A stretch of 64,000 bases of DNA from Cephalotus follicularis (GCA_001972305.1 BDDD01005904.1:1749-65748), one strand, 5' to 3'. Counted from the stretch's first letter, positions 45,640-57,439 are shown. The notes: a model not told the origin generated them from the letters alone. Program-made: numbers and translations.

Positions 45640-45845
45640 AGAAAAACAAAGCAAAGCGCCGACCCCCGTAATTTAAGCGTCAGTGCTTAACATTACTCTT
45701 AGATTTAAAATTTTGTAAAATATGCAAAGCGTCGACGCCTAGATTTCAAGTGTCAGCGCTTTAACGCAAACATTAGGGCTCGAAATTTAAAAATTGCACA
45801 AAGCGACGCCGCCTTAGTAAAAAGTGTCGACGCTTTAGTCGACCT
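45640..45845. repeat. CGTCGACGC-type motifs in the copia 3' leader
   Basis: Three copies of a GCAAAGCGTCGACGC motif, each followed 10-20 bases later by GCGTCAGCGCTTT or a variant, lie between the end of pol and the 3' LTR (near 45650, 45724 and 45796). They are the same core as the 113-bp LTR units. Confidence 0.7.
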
Positions 45846-46068
45846 ATAAGATAGATTTGTTAATCTGTAAAATGTTTTTAGCGCAAATATTAGAACCCTA
45901 AAACCCAAAACAGTACCTCTGGCGATTTTCTTGCAATCTCCTACCACAAATCACATCTAAACCACGATAAATCACTCAAAATCCCCAAAATGCCAAGAAA
46001 CACGACCATTGAAGATATAATTGTAAATTAAGAGTAGAAAATTTTGTTATCATAAAAAAGGGGGAGAT

Positions 46069-47292
46069 TGTAGACATTTATGTCTAAATCCTTGTTTTGA
46101 TGATAACATATTTGTATTTAACAAAGTTTCTTGTTGTGCAAGTTAAAGATAAAAAGTGCAAAGTCAAAACAGAAAACTGCAGAAATAAGGCAAAGCGTCG
46201 ATGCCCAGAATAAAGCGTCAGCGCTTTAAGGCGAAAGGGTCGACAGTTAGAAGGAAGCTATCAGCAGTTTAGAACAGAAGCTTTTGAATCAATTGAAGTT
46301 GCACAAAGCGGCGACGCTCAGAATAAAGCGTCAGCGCTTTGAAGTCAGAGGGTCGACAGTTAAAGGGAAATTATCAGAGGTTTAGATAGAAGTTTTTGAG
46401 GAGATTAAAAAGGACAAAGCGGCGACGCTTAACATAAAACCGTCAGCGTTTTGTGACACTCCGTCGACATCATGATCAAGACTTTCGGCGCTTGGAGAAA
46501 AACTTCAAAATTCAAATATCAAACGATCACATAAACGGCGACGCTTTACAGAACTCCGTCGACGCTTTGACGCGCCAAGAAAATTACTGACAACAGTTAA
46601 ATGAGCTGTTTTATGAAGCCACAACTTTCAAGACTGAAAACACAACTTCCAAGACTGATAATACTACTTCCAAGGCTGATAGAACATCTTTCAAGATAAA
46701 AAGCTTCAACTCCTAAGGTCCAAAGTTAATTGCAATAAAATCAAATCAGCAGAATAAAAAGAAAAAGAAGTGAAAGAAAAAGTAGAAGAAGAGAGATTCA
46801 TTCAAGCAACCAAAGAAAAAGAAAATCAAGAGCAAGAGATCAAAAACCTTCACATCAGCAATAAAAAATTCTCTCCATCTTCTTGAGAGCATAGATTTTA
46901 TTGTAATCAAAATAGCCATATCAAACATTTGAGAGGTTACACAAAATACCTATTATTCTTGTAATTCAAATTTGTAAGGGGAGTGAACCCTTGTGATTTA
47001 GGTCAATCACAAAAGCTTGGAAGGTGCACCGAATAGCCCCCGTAAAGATATTCGGAGTTTGTGTTCGGGTGAAACACTAGTGGAATCTCAAGGAGGACCT
47101 TGGGAAAGTGGACGTAGGCACGATCTTTGCCAAACCACTATAAAATTCGTTTGCATCTCTCTAACTCTTACTCCGCAATTTATTTATTTACTGCTTGATT
47201 ATTTTATGTTTATTACCGAAAATTATTTAAATTCGAAAAGGTTATATAAAAAGTTATAAACTACAATTCACCCCCCCTTTGTAGTTTATTCA
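46069..47292 (+). repeat. 3' LTR of the copia element, 1,224 bp
   Basis: It begins TGTAGACATTTATG after the purine tract AAAAAAGGGGGAGAT and ends GTAGTTTATTCA followed by TGATA. The four-unit 113-bp array is present as in the 5' copy (first core near 46191). Confidence 0.94.
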
Positions 47293-47960
47293 TGATAGTT
47301 GGTCATAATCAATATTTCCCTCTCTATCGCTCTTATTCTCTCTTTTTGAATGATATTTAACCACATGACATGATATAATTTGATTTGAAAAAATATAATG
47401 TGATTTTATCTGATAGGATATGATAAGATAGATTAAAATTATGGAGAAATATTTTTTTTCTGAATTTATGAGATTTTTGCTGCATTTACAGAGATATGTA
47501 ATAATAGGGGAATGTGACACATATTAATGCCTAAGTGCTCCTCATTGTGATAAGACATGGTATGCCATGATTTGATTTAAAAAGATATAATATTATTTGA
47601 TTTGATTTAACATGATTATATATAATATGATAAGATAAGATAGATTAAAATAAGATATGATTTAATAATCAGTTATAATCAATTTTTTCCTTTTTATCGT
47701 TCTCACTCCCTTCTCTTGAACGATGTTTAAATGCTTATGCTATGATAAAACATGATATAACATAATTTGATTTAAAAAGATATTATATGATATGATTTGA
47801 TAGGATAAGATATGATAGATTAAAATTATAGAGAAAGATATTTTTTATTGAATTTATGAGATTTTTACTGTATTTTCGAAAGTATGTAATAACGAAGGTA
47901 TGGACTCGTGTAAATGCCAACCTACTTCCCATTCTCCTATTATAATTTAGAAGATTCCTT
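47293..47960. repeat. Tandem array of GATTTGA/GATAAGATA-rich units, right of the copia insertion
   Basis: Two further units of about 380 bp (starting near 47310 and 47690) show the same order as 39200-39549: TGGTCATAATCAAT-type start, pyrimidine run, GATTTGATTT words, GAATTTATGAGATTTTTGC and TATGTAATAA. The copia element therefore split a tandem array. The GC-poor words make the unit prone to slippage. Confidence 0.75.
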
Positions 47961-49409
47961 GGCCCTAGCCCTCACTTTTTTAAAAAGACCTCGTAAGGTA
48001 CCAATCCTTATAAGAATTGCAAGCTTTCCTATTTTCAAACGATATTTGGATCATTGATGATACCTAATTCATGGTACGTTCTGGTACGAGATACAATACT
48101 TTCTACCATATGTCCTACAATAACAATAGGCTTAATCAGATCTTTAGGGTCGTTGTACGCTTTACAGCGTTTGCTTAGTCTATTTTGATATATATAAATT
48201 TATTACTTATTTTTAAAAGTCAGGCACTAAACCTTTAAAAAAGGTGAAATATCTATAATATGAGACTAAAACTTTAATTACATGAACAAATTCTAAAACA
48301 AATAATCCAATTATTGTGACATTTTATTATCAAATGGGTTATCTATTTTAGTGATAAAGATTGGGAGACACCACTATTAGAGTTGTGCAATTCCAATAGC
48401 AGTTCCATGGGAGTGTCATGAATTATGTAAAAGAAACAGGGGTGTCATGAATTATGTAAAACTGATTGGGTTTTATCTTTACAACATTTTGAATCGAAAA
48501 ATGCTACTTACACTAATTGAACAATAACAGTAATTGATAGCAGTTAAAGTTTTATATAATATAGAATAGGCTTAAACTGGTAAGAGTTTTCACTGATGTC
48601 AAATGTTACGGAATATAACTCTTATTAATAATAATACTGTTTTGAATCAATCAACAGATGTACAGTCGTACTCTTGGCCACACTTAAAGAAGAAAACTAA
48701 TAGAGTACCTTTCACAAAGTCAATAACTAGCCTACTGTTATTCATGTAAGTTGGTCTTAGTTTATTATAGGTACACTATATTATAAGTGGGACTTGAGGC
48801 TGTTGAAACATTAACAGTCAAGACACTACAGTGAGCGAGGAGACCTAGGAGAGATGGCAATGGGACAATGGTGTGTGGGCTATTCACCTCTATAGCTAGT
48901 AGTGGATCACCCAATAGGCCTGTGATTAGCTTACTGCATAAGTGCACATACCCTATCACAGTATAGAAATCTTGAAAACTAAAGGCTCTAAATTTCAAGA
49001 ATCATTATACATCTATGATCTATCACGCGAAAAAAGCATATATAAACCAAAGTACAAGGCAAAAGGCTAACCTTTGCCTTCATTTCCGTCAGTGGTCCAG
49101 ATGTGCACAAACAATGTCAGTGCTAAGTGCAACATAAACTACATAAGTGTTATAAAAGCAAGGACCAACTCTATTACCATCCTTTTGACGTTGCGTATGA
49201 CTCTGGCTTCTAAGTCCATAAACTTCATCATGCCCTAAAAAACTAGAGTGAGAGGACCACTCACATGGCTGAATGGGAAGGCATCAAATAGGGTTATGGA
49301 AGGAAGACAAAAGAAGAGACACAATGTGCCTAATGCCTATAGCAAGGCGAAACTGAAACAATGGTATCCTACTAAAACAATTGATTGATATCACATGATT
49401 ATATGCCAA
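47961..49409. other. AT-rich spacer
   Basis: No gene or element is recognised. GGGTGTCATGAATTATGTAA repeats closely at about 48412-48432 and 48441-48461, a small local duplication. Confidence 0.5.
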
Positions 49410-49560
49410 CACTACAAAAAAAATTGTGCATTATATTAACAGTCAGTTTAAATATCATTAACAGACTTTTCCTTGCAAACTAAACAAATTTCGTTATGAG
49501 GAAAAAAATCCCATAAAAAAAATGCAAATTTTTTCGATGGAGTAATTTCAGATAAACGGA
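49410..49560 (+). mobile_element. CACTA transposon terminus (fragment)
   Basis: CACTACAAAAAAAATTGTGC begins at 49410, the usual form of a plant CACTA (En/Spm) terminal inverted repeat. Subterminal ATTAACAGTCAGTTTAAAT and CATTAACAGAC words follow, as typical for such ends. No partner TAGTG end lies nearby, so only one end remains; the right limit is approximate. Confidence 0.6.
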
Positions 49561-49927
49561 AATGATGTCCATATGATTGACTTGACGCACTCGTTATCTT
49601 TAATAGTTTTTGTATTAATCACTTTTTCTTTGCATTTATCACCTCTCTTAATAATTTGTACTATAGTTAGGATTATGGTAAGTTTTATGTATGTACAAGC
49701 AATTTTTAAGGATATTGAAGAGAGTGATATGATGTAGTTTGGGAAAATGACTGAAAATGTTGCCCTAACACAATCAACCTGAAAAAACTTCTAGTAATAT
49801 CGTAGTATGAAATGATAAGTACCTTCTCTGCATACATTTTTTTACATATCAACTATTTTTCTTTATTTTATGAAAAAAAACATGAGATAATTTTGACTAA
49901 TACACCTAGCAAAATATGTATAGAAGA
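49561..49927. other. AT-rich stretch before the Tat solo LTR
   Basis: Nothing recognised. Bases 49923-49927 (GAAGA) are the left target duplication of the solo LTR. Confidence 0.5.
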
Positions 49928-50997
49928 TGTTGATACAGAAATCCTTCTCTCAACAGTATCCTACATGGAGGACTTTGATTTGTTAAGAGAAACGCTTGCC
50001 ACGAATGCCTGTGAGGAAGAATATGATCTCGGACACCTGCACAAGGTAACAACAATGGTGAAGGCCCAGGAGGTTGTTCTCCCGGGGACACTCCGACGCT
50101 CAAGTTAGTCAAGTGCAGATGAACTATTATACTCTCTTGAATGTAAAAATTGCTGACCTTTGTTCAATGTGTTGAACTTGTATTTATAGTGGATTTTTGT
50201 AACTGATTGAGCGTGTGAATCGGATGTGATCGTTATCCCCTAGGAAATGCCGAGGATCTCGGACATTCCCTTATCTCCGCCTATATTCTTGCTGTTTTCC
50301 TTTATCTCTCCCTTAATTATCTCCTCTTTCCTTTTGTTGTAGGTGATTAGGATTCTATCTCCTTGTTTGGATAAGTACGGATCCCGTGAAATCTGTTGAA
50401 GTTATTCCCCTTATCCTATCTTCCATATTTGTTGATAGTTATCCTTATCTACTATGCTTGGAAGATAAGGGCCCCTAGAACTTAGGCTTACTTTGTGTCC
50501 TCATTCCGTAAATGAGGAAAGCTTCTGTCAATGATCTGTCGAGAAGAGGAGCTGTCATGAGGCTAATGTGATAGTCCTTGACTCCTAAGTCTTCTTCTTC
50601 CACGGATATGTACTTGAAATAGATGTCTTGTTATGTGGCCGAGGGTGAAACAAGTGTGAGCACGTCCGAGGAGGAGGTCCTCAGTTTTTGTGTATAGGAG
50701 AGCGTATCTCCTGTTCTCCGCCTGATAGATACTTCGGGCCGAGGGAGTCCTCGGCCCTTACACCATGAATATGGTCTTCTGCCTTTGAGTCCGAGGAGTG
50801 TCCTCGGACTTGTGGTCTTAGTGTATTGTCCTCGAAAAATAATGAACCTCGGCTCTTGGTCCGAGAAGGGCATTCTTTGTCATGTGTGTGCTCCTCGGCA
50901 CGGCCTGTCTGTAAAGCTTGTAATCCCTCTTGGACAACTGGTCAAGTCTGCTATGGACACGTATCCTTGTTTTTACAAACATATTTTTCCTCCATCA
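49928..50997 (-). mobile_element. Solo LTR of a Tat element, target duplication GAAGA
   Basis: On the plus strand it starts TGTTGATACAGAAATCC and ends ATATTTTTCCTCCATCA, the reverse complement of the element B LTR ends. GAAGA flanks it exactly (49923-49927 and 50998-51002). At 1,070 bp it is close to the B LTR (1,050 bp) and twice the A and C LTRs. A TATTTATAG segment near 50190 holds the promoter on the minus strand (TATAAATA). No internal region adjoins, so it is an LTR-LTR recombination product. Confidence 0.93.
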
Positions 50998-51976
50998 GAA
51001 GATGTATCCTATCATTCTATACTACAATAGCACTAGAATTTTTTTTTAATCTATATGGTTATTTAATGCAAGCAGTATGTGCTTTTTCCTAGCTAAATCA
51101 ATATTTGTTGTACTCTCTATCCTCTATCTGATAAATTTACATAAGTTCTTTCCCCTATCTTTATGCAAACAATAATCTATGCCACTTTTCATCCATAAAA
51201 GCAATTATCACTCTAATCTTATGAACTGCTTCAATTGGATAATCTTTCTCGTATATGACCAATATTTGTTTTGCTTCCCTGTCAACACATGGAGTGATCT
51301 ATCAAAATTTTAATTGGTTTTTGAGTAGTAAATCAACTATATTTTGATATATATAGATCAATGTTGTATTCATAGTTAAGTTTATGACTAGAATCATAAT
51401 GGTAATCTAAATAAGTAAATAGTGACATGTGACTATTGAATGAGAGGTGGAGTATCTCATTAATTGTCCAATTAATTGTATCGACTTGACTGCAAATTAG
51501 GGTATATATTTTTCATGAACTGCATTAATTCCTCACTAAAAATTACAAAGTTAGGTTAAGCGTCTCTCTATTTATGGAACGTGAAGATGTAAGTCATAAA
51601 TCATATGAATTACTAAATTTCCATTTAAATCTGTTAAGGTTTCTTATGTTTTAAGTACTTAAAAAACACTTCCTCTTTATAAACATGTGTATAGGATTGA
51701 AAATATTAACATGGTATTTGAGCTAGTTTTAAAAACCTCTATTTTAAATAAGACTATTGTGTAGTTTTTGAGCTTAGTCGGAATCTCTGAGCTCGATTAG
51801 GCACGCTACTCATAGTTATTGAACCCAATCGATACACGCTGTTTACAATCACCATGTTCTTCATGACTACGAGTATATTAAAGATATTTCGCATATATCG
51901 ATTAGATAAAGATGTTTTCTATACTTTAAATATTTGAGAGACACATCCTTCTTATATATGAACATGTCTATGAGGT
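50998..51976. other. AT-rich spacer
   Basis: No gene or repeat recognised. Bases 51969-51976 (TATGAGGT) are the left target duplication of the next element. Confidence 0.5.
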
Positions 51977-52563
51977 TAAGGATGGCAAAGAGACAGTTAT
52001 GGTGCTGTTTTTTGGTTACCCGTAACCATCTCGTACCCTCATCGGATATAAATATTGATATCCATAACCACCCCATATGGGTTCGGATTGGGGCATCTTA
52101 GTATTGTAAGTAATTACCTCATCAACTACTGTATAGTTTTCTAATCCCAAGAGATATATCTAAAGCTTTGGAACAGTTCAACCAGACATGAATTTTAAAA
52201 GAAATAAACTTGATGAGTATTTAACTAGTTCAACTTCTAATCTTTGCCCTCTTTCTTGTATCATCATCAACAAAAAATCCCAAGAGCTAAAAGTTCAGCA
52301 GTCATTCATCATGAAAATCTAGTGTATAACGACAAGTATATAAGTGTAGGTATTTTGGTAATATTTAAGTATAATAAAAGTATTTTAGTAAATATATCGG
52401 AACGGGTATGGGCAAATTTATGTATAATACACATCCCGTAATCACAACGGGTAATGAAAATAAAACTTGAACCAGTCCCGAATGCGTTTTCCAAAAAAAA
52501 CCCACTCCATAGGAACGGTTTCGGTTCGTAAATCCACGATTCGGGTAGAAATTTTTATCCCTA
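51977..52563. mobile_element. hAT-like MITE, 587 bp, 8-bp target duplication
   Basis: It starts TAAGGATGGCAAAG and ends TTTTTATCCCTA, so both termini read TA(A/G)GGAT inward. TATGAGGT stands on both sides (51969-51976 and 52564-52571). Eight-base duplications fit the hAT superfamily. Subterminal GGTTACCCGTAACC and ACGGGTA/GGGTAGAAAT words match the style of known plant elements with GGGATGGCAA ends. There is no transposase. Confidence 0.78.
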
Positions 52564-52571
52564 TATGAGGT

Positions 52572-53087
52572 AGTAAATCTTAACAAAATTGTACACATGC
52601 ATGATTTTCTAATAAAATTTAATCAAACAATTAAAATATAAATATACTTATACACAAAAAATAAAACTTATCTTTACTTGAAATTTCAAGCTGATTATGT
52701 ATTCTTTGGCTTACTCCATCACACATTTTAAAAAGAATAGTAATTTTGTTTTATCCATTAAATCAATAAATATTTTCGAATGTTAAAACAAACATCTAGT
52801 TCGTTGATTAGAATCACAAATTATGCCATTTTCACTAGCTTAGTCACTATTGGTAATGATGGAAATACTTTTTTTAAAACGATGCATTTTTTACCTCTGA
52901 TTCGTACCGTTTCAATTGTCTTTCTTGAAGACCTTCAACTTCGTTAGTTAAATGGTGGTTTTTTCTTCGAGCTTACATGCGAATCATTTCACATTGTTTT
53001 AAAATAGCCTCCATACATAACTGAAGCCAAAAATCATTAATTATTATATGACTTCTCTTCTTTCCTTTGCCAACGTTGGTTACTTGG
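52572..53087. other. AT-rich spacer before element C
   Basis: Nothing recognised. Bases 53083-53087 (CTTGG) would be the target duplication of element C; the partner is beyond the window. Confidence 0.5.
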
Positions 53088-53634
53088 TGTTGATGCAGAA
53101 ATCTTTCCTTCAACAGTACCTCACGTGTGAGGGTTTGATTTGTTTAGGAAACCCCTGGAATCTGTCCGAGAAAGGGTGATTGGTGATGGCTGGTGATCCC
53201 TACACGAGTAAGAGAGAAAGGTAGAAGGTCCAGAGGGTTGTTCTCCCGGGGATACTCCGACGCTCAAGTTAGTAGTTGCACAGAGAGTATTGAGGTTCTT
53301 TGAGTGCTAAAATGGCTGACCTTTGTATTGACTGTGAAACTGGTATTTATAGATATCCCAGTGACTGACGAGCGTCTAATCAGGAGTTGGTTGCCCCTAG
53401 GGGAAAGGTGTCAGTGGTCATGACATTTCCTTTGATCTCCTCCAGATTTGGTGGCTATGGCGGCATGCCAATCTATAGATTAGGTGGCTGTGTCGGCGTG
53501 CCAGTCTCCTTTCCCACATTGATGTGATGGCAGGCCGTGATGGCAGGCCACGTGCCCAAGTCCTGGAGCGACATCTGTCTTCCTTTCCTTGAGACACGTG
53601 TCCTTATGCATAAAAAATGGTTTTTTCCATATCA
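53088..53634 (-). repeat. 3' LTR of element C, about 547 bp
   Basis: Same ends as the element A LTR (plus-strand start TGTTGATGCAGAAATC, end CCATATCA), followed by the tract TATGCCCCCCTGG, the complement of the polypurine tract. It aligns with A along its whole length by eye. Confidence 0.9.
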
Positions 53635-53720
53635 TATGCCCCCCTGGTCCTTCTTCTCTGGACTTGGCAGAGGAGGAGGAGCAGAGTTGAGAGCAGGAGC
53701 CCGGGCAGTGCTCCGAGGAA

Positions 53721-53900
53721 GGACCCCTCCCGGACTGACCAGGGGAAGAGGAGAGGCAGGCTTGAGGACCCATTCTAGACTGACCAGGGGAAGAGGAAAG
53801 GCAGGCTTGAGGACCCCCTCTAGACTGACCAGGGGAAGAGGAGAGGCAGGCTTGAGGACCCCTTCTGGACTGACCAAGGGAATAGGAGAGGCAGGCTTAT
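53721..53900. repeat. 45-bp minisatellite, four copies
   Basis: Units start at 53721, 53766, 53811 and 53856, each with CTGACCAGGGGAAGAGG and GAGAGGCAGGCTTGA. Unit number and position match element A, so the array predates the split of A and C. Confidence 0.85.
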
Positions 53901-54188
53901 GGGCCCTTAAGAGGGGCATTACTCTTTGTTAGACGAGCTCGGCCCCATCCTTATGCGGGCCCACCCTTATAACCCATGCCAGCTGTTGAAAAGAGGGGGC
54001 GTGACAGATGTCGCTTCGCGCCGTGCCTCCTTAATTAACACCAATCATTGCGCCGTAAATTACGAAATTTAAACGCCCGACGCTTCGATGCCCGCGCATG
54101 ACCTTTGGTTTACCGCTCCTGATTTGACAAGAGGGTCTCCACCATTGAATGTAACTGGGATCTACGGTCCAGATCAGTCCCTAGGGTC

Positions 54189-54198
54189 TTTAAATACC
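54189..54198 (+). promoter_or_regulatory. TATA-like box of the element C antisense gene
   Basis: TTTAAATACC lies about 160 bp before the presumed ATG (54359). Element A has TTTAAGTATCCC at the same place. It suggests an internal promoter driving the antisense gene. Confidence 0.45.
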
Positions 54199-54358
54199 CC
54201 TTCTCCCTTTGGGGATCCTCTTTACACTTTCACAAACCCTAAAAACACCAGGCTCTTGAATCCTTTGCTCTTCCAACCTTCAACTTCGTCTTCTTCCTCA
54301 CTCAAAAACATAGGTGAACCCAGTTTTCCTCTTCCAGTTACTTGTCAAAGCTTACCCC

Positions 54359-56853
54359 ATGTCCACTTCGTCTTCCTCTCTCTCAGACAACCCCATGGCC
54401 AGAACTAAACAGACCAAGAGGTTAGTCAGACACCTAGAAGTGGTAGCCCGAGCGTCCACAAGGGTCACTGTCGCTGTTCGTCCCCTCAACATGGAGGTGG
54501 AAATGAAAGCCTCCGCCGCTGGGAACCCCAACGTTGAAGCCACAGGGGCCGGAGTTCAAGTTTTCGGGCCGATTTTGACGAGACCACCATGCGCCCACAC
54601 AAACTGGCGCAACTGGTTAAGGAGTAGTCCATTCTTGGTGGACTGGACTTGGAGATCCCAGCTGACCCCAGGTCAATCACAGTGAACCAACCTGGGTACT
54701 TTGTGGTGTTCCAAGATGCTTTGGAGCATGGGTTGATGCTTCCGCTGCCGCCGTTCGCCGTTACCGTCCTCGGGCATTACCGGATCCATCCGTTAATGCT
54801 GCAAGCTCAGTCCTGGGGGTTCATCTTTGGATTCTTTGTACGCTGTCTTGAAGCGGATGCAGTGCCCACACTTGGGTTGTTCAAGGAATTCCACGCGCTG
54901 GTCTCCTCCCCAAAGCAACGTGGCTTTTACTTTAAGTCACGCGTGGATCACTCTAAGCTACTGGCGGAGAACACGAAGACAGTCAAGCGCTGGAGGGAAA
55001 AATACTTCCCCTTTCCTTGGACAGATACACAGGATACCGGGCTATTGAACCAGAGGTCTTTTCTGATAAGGGAAGAGACCGCGGACCTGAGGAGACTCTC
55101 GGCCCTTGTACCCAAGGATGTACTAAAGGTGGTGTCTAAGGACCGCATGCGGCAGCATGGGCTGAGCATGTCCATAGGCCGTAGAGCCAGGCTGGAGCTA
55201 GAGGCGGAGGAGGTGCCTTTGGGGATTCAGAGAGAGAGGGACCAGGGTGGCCATGGTGGAGCTGCTTCCTCGGCGACCTCACAAGGAGAGAGCCGTACTA
55301 AGCTTTCTCTGGGGCTATCTTTCTCTTTCAAGTTTGTATCTAACTTTTTAATGCTTTACTAACTGCTTTTTTGCTTGTCCGTGCAGAGATGGCCCGCCAA
55401 GAGTCAGCCATGGACTTGATCAGGGCCGGCCGTGAATAGGCTCGTGCTGCCGACCCAGGGGTATAGAGGAGAGACACTGAGAAAACACTACTAGAAAAAA
55501 GGGAATTCCCGACCGCCAAAGCGGTCGGGGAAACGAGGAAAACGGTCGGCGAAAGTTTTCCGCTGAGGAGGAGCGCGCCGCTGAGGCGGAGCGTGATGCT
55601 GAGGCCAGGGCCATGGAGTCTAGGGAGGCTAGGGTCGTGGCGGCCAGGGAACCTATGACTGATGCCGAGCTCGGGCGTCCCTCAAAAAGGCAGCGGTTGG
55701 AGAAGGGGATGGTTCCCCAGGGCGAATCCGTCAAGGGGCGCTTCTGTGACCCCGACCACCCTTACCCTTCTGCGGAGCTTGCGCAAGTGAGGGATATCTT
55801 GGGAGAGCTTGGCAGAGCCGGCGTCTGTCTGAAGAAGCCAGAGGTCGCCACGGAGCTGGGCAGAGTAGGCATGTTACCCTACGAGATGGGGCTAAGGGAG
55901 GAGTGGAAGACCGGGCAGCTTTGGATCAACCTCTTCCAGTGCTGCCAGTGGGTAAGCACACTTGCCTTGACTTTCTTTGTTGAACTTTTTCTTGCTCTGA
56001 ACTGACGTTGTTTTCTTTTTTCCTCGGGCCATGGTCAATGCCCATCTTCTGATGGACAGGATTTACCAATAGACCAGCCTGAACGAGCAGCTCGGGGCTG
56101 AGAATGCTGAGCTGAGCAGGTCTTTGGCCATGGCCCGTGCTTAGCTGGATGAAGTGTTGGGTGCCCAGGAGGGCTTGGCGGCCGAGAAGGATGACGCCAT
56201 GGAGGAGGCCCGGAGGGAGAGGGGTGGAGGCCCTAAGTAGCCAGTTAGCCAAGTGCCAAGAGCTTGGGGACGCCAGGGTCAAAGCCACTGCGGAGAGGGC
56301 TGTCCTGGACTTTAAGGCGTCAGCTGAGTTCTGGGATGCCATGGATCAGGCCGTGGAGCTCTACAAAACTTTTGAGGGCTTCAACCGCGAGGTCTTGAAT
56401 AAGTCCTCGGCCAACTATCGTCGGGGGTACTATACCTGTCGAAACATGGTCGAGTGCTTTCAGGATCTCCCGTTGGACTCCTTTGTCTGCGGCCCTTCTG
56501 TGGCAGAGTATGACTTCATCCCAGAGGGTGTTGAAGAGATCGAGGATGAAGCCTTCAGAGCTTTTGATGAAGAGCAAAGTCATGCTCAAGACCCCTGTTG
56601 GTCGCCCAACGGCCATGACCTGGTCCCTTTCACTGCACCAGCTGAGGACGGCAACCTTGGGGCCTTTGACGCCGAGCCTCTCTCTCACATCATTGCTGAG
56701 GAGCCTGCCCCAGCGCGGACGACCGAGGATGATCCGGCTCCTTCTCCTGGTCCCCGCTTCGATGACCCTCCTCCTCCTCCTCCTCTATCGGAAGAAAAAG
56801 CTCCTCCTCCTCCTCCATCCGTAGTAGACATCCCTTCGGGGGATGAGGCTTAG
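54359..56853 (+). CDS. Antisense gene of element C (PF04195-like gypsy-associated protein)
   Basis: The start at 54359 encodes MSTSSSSLSDNPMARTKQTK, a Ser-rich and basic leader matching A. The conserved domain (about 54600-55170) has YFVVFQDALEHGLMLPLPPF, HPLMLQAQSWGFIFGFF and KRWREKYF; the Ala/Glu-rich middle part is shortened and carries a CACTA fragment (55486-55562). The last exon (from about 56030) has the coiled-coil stretch, YRRGYYTCRNMVECFQDLPL, an acid-rich segment and a Pro-rich tail ending IPSGDEA at 56853. It is transcribed against gag-pol; an AATAAA follows at 56924. Unknown function; a fossil copy with several breaks. Confidence 0.68.
55486..55562 (+). mobile_element. CACTA transposon end fragment in the antisense gene of element C
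   Basis: CACTACTAGAAAAAAGGG begins at 55486, followed by subterminal CCCGACCGCC / GGCGGTCGG-type repeats. The same terminus, reversed, ends the larger fragment at 61839. About 77 bp remain and no opposite TAGTG end is present. Confidence 0.75.
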
Positions 56854-56923
56854 GATAGACTTTCTTATTTGTTTTGCCTTGTAATTTTTCTTTCCTCTCA
56901 ATAATGTAATCTCTTCAATGATC

Positions 56924-56929
56924 AATAAA
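56924..56929 (+). promoter_or_regulatory. AATAAA poly(A) signal of the element C antisense gene
   Basis: AATAAA in ATGATCAATAAAATGAAG, about 70 bp after the stop, the same place and context as in element A. Confidence 0.55.
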
Positions 56930-57439
56930 ATGAAGTATTTGTGTACCCCACTTGTATATATTTTATTTCTGCTTTGGAATGTCAAGTACTTGCGAAGCAT
57001 TAAGCTTCTTCATCCCGGGCTTTCCTAGCTTTATTAGTGTTGCATGTTATGCTGGAGTTCTTCCCGGGCACTCGCCGCTCCCTTAGGACAATAGAATGTA
57101 AATAAAAAGAACAATCTTTAGGCCTGATCACCTAAGCTTTGTAGTCCCCTTAGGACTCCTTATTTCAAGGGCGCTTAGGCATAAAGACTTTGTCTTTACG
57201 ATTTCTATTGTGTTCGCGGACTAGGATCTTGGTCTGCCCGGACAAGTTCCTATGGGTTTGCCGAGCAGGATGTCGTCTGGTTTAGCATGTTATGAGCCAG
57301 GTCGTCTGAGCTTGCAGTCCTTGTAGGGACACTTGTATTAAAGTGCTCAGTACAACGAACTTGATCGTTGCGAGTTCCCATGGATTCGCCTCTCAAGACA
57401 CGACTTTAGGTCTGGTCGAACAAGTTCCCATGGTATTGC

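Larger units (their letters stand above)
39550..47292 (+). mobile_element. Ty1/copia retrotransposon with both LTRs and target duplication TGATA
   Basis: LTRs 39550-40775 and 46069-47292 bound a 7.74-kb element. TGATA stands just outside each end (39545-39549 and 47293-47297). The internal order is primer site, gag with zinc knuckles, protease, integrase, reverse transcriptase, RNase H and polypurine tract; integrase before reverse transcriptase defines copia. Long LTRs and the gag style suggest a SIRE/Maximus-like lineage, but no envelope-like ORF is seen before the 3' LTR. LTRs differ at about 30 positions by eye (2-3%), so the insertion is younger than element B. It has a few breaks. Confidence 0.95.

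Noticed and set aside
48765-48998. Possible small gene on the minus strand
   Set aside because: A 77-codon frame with no recognisable motif, splice signals or promoter in AT-rich spacer.
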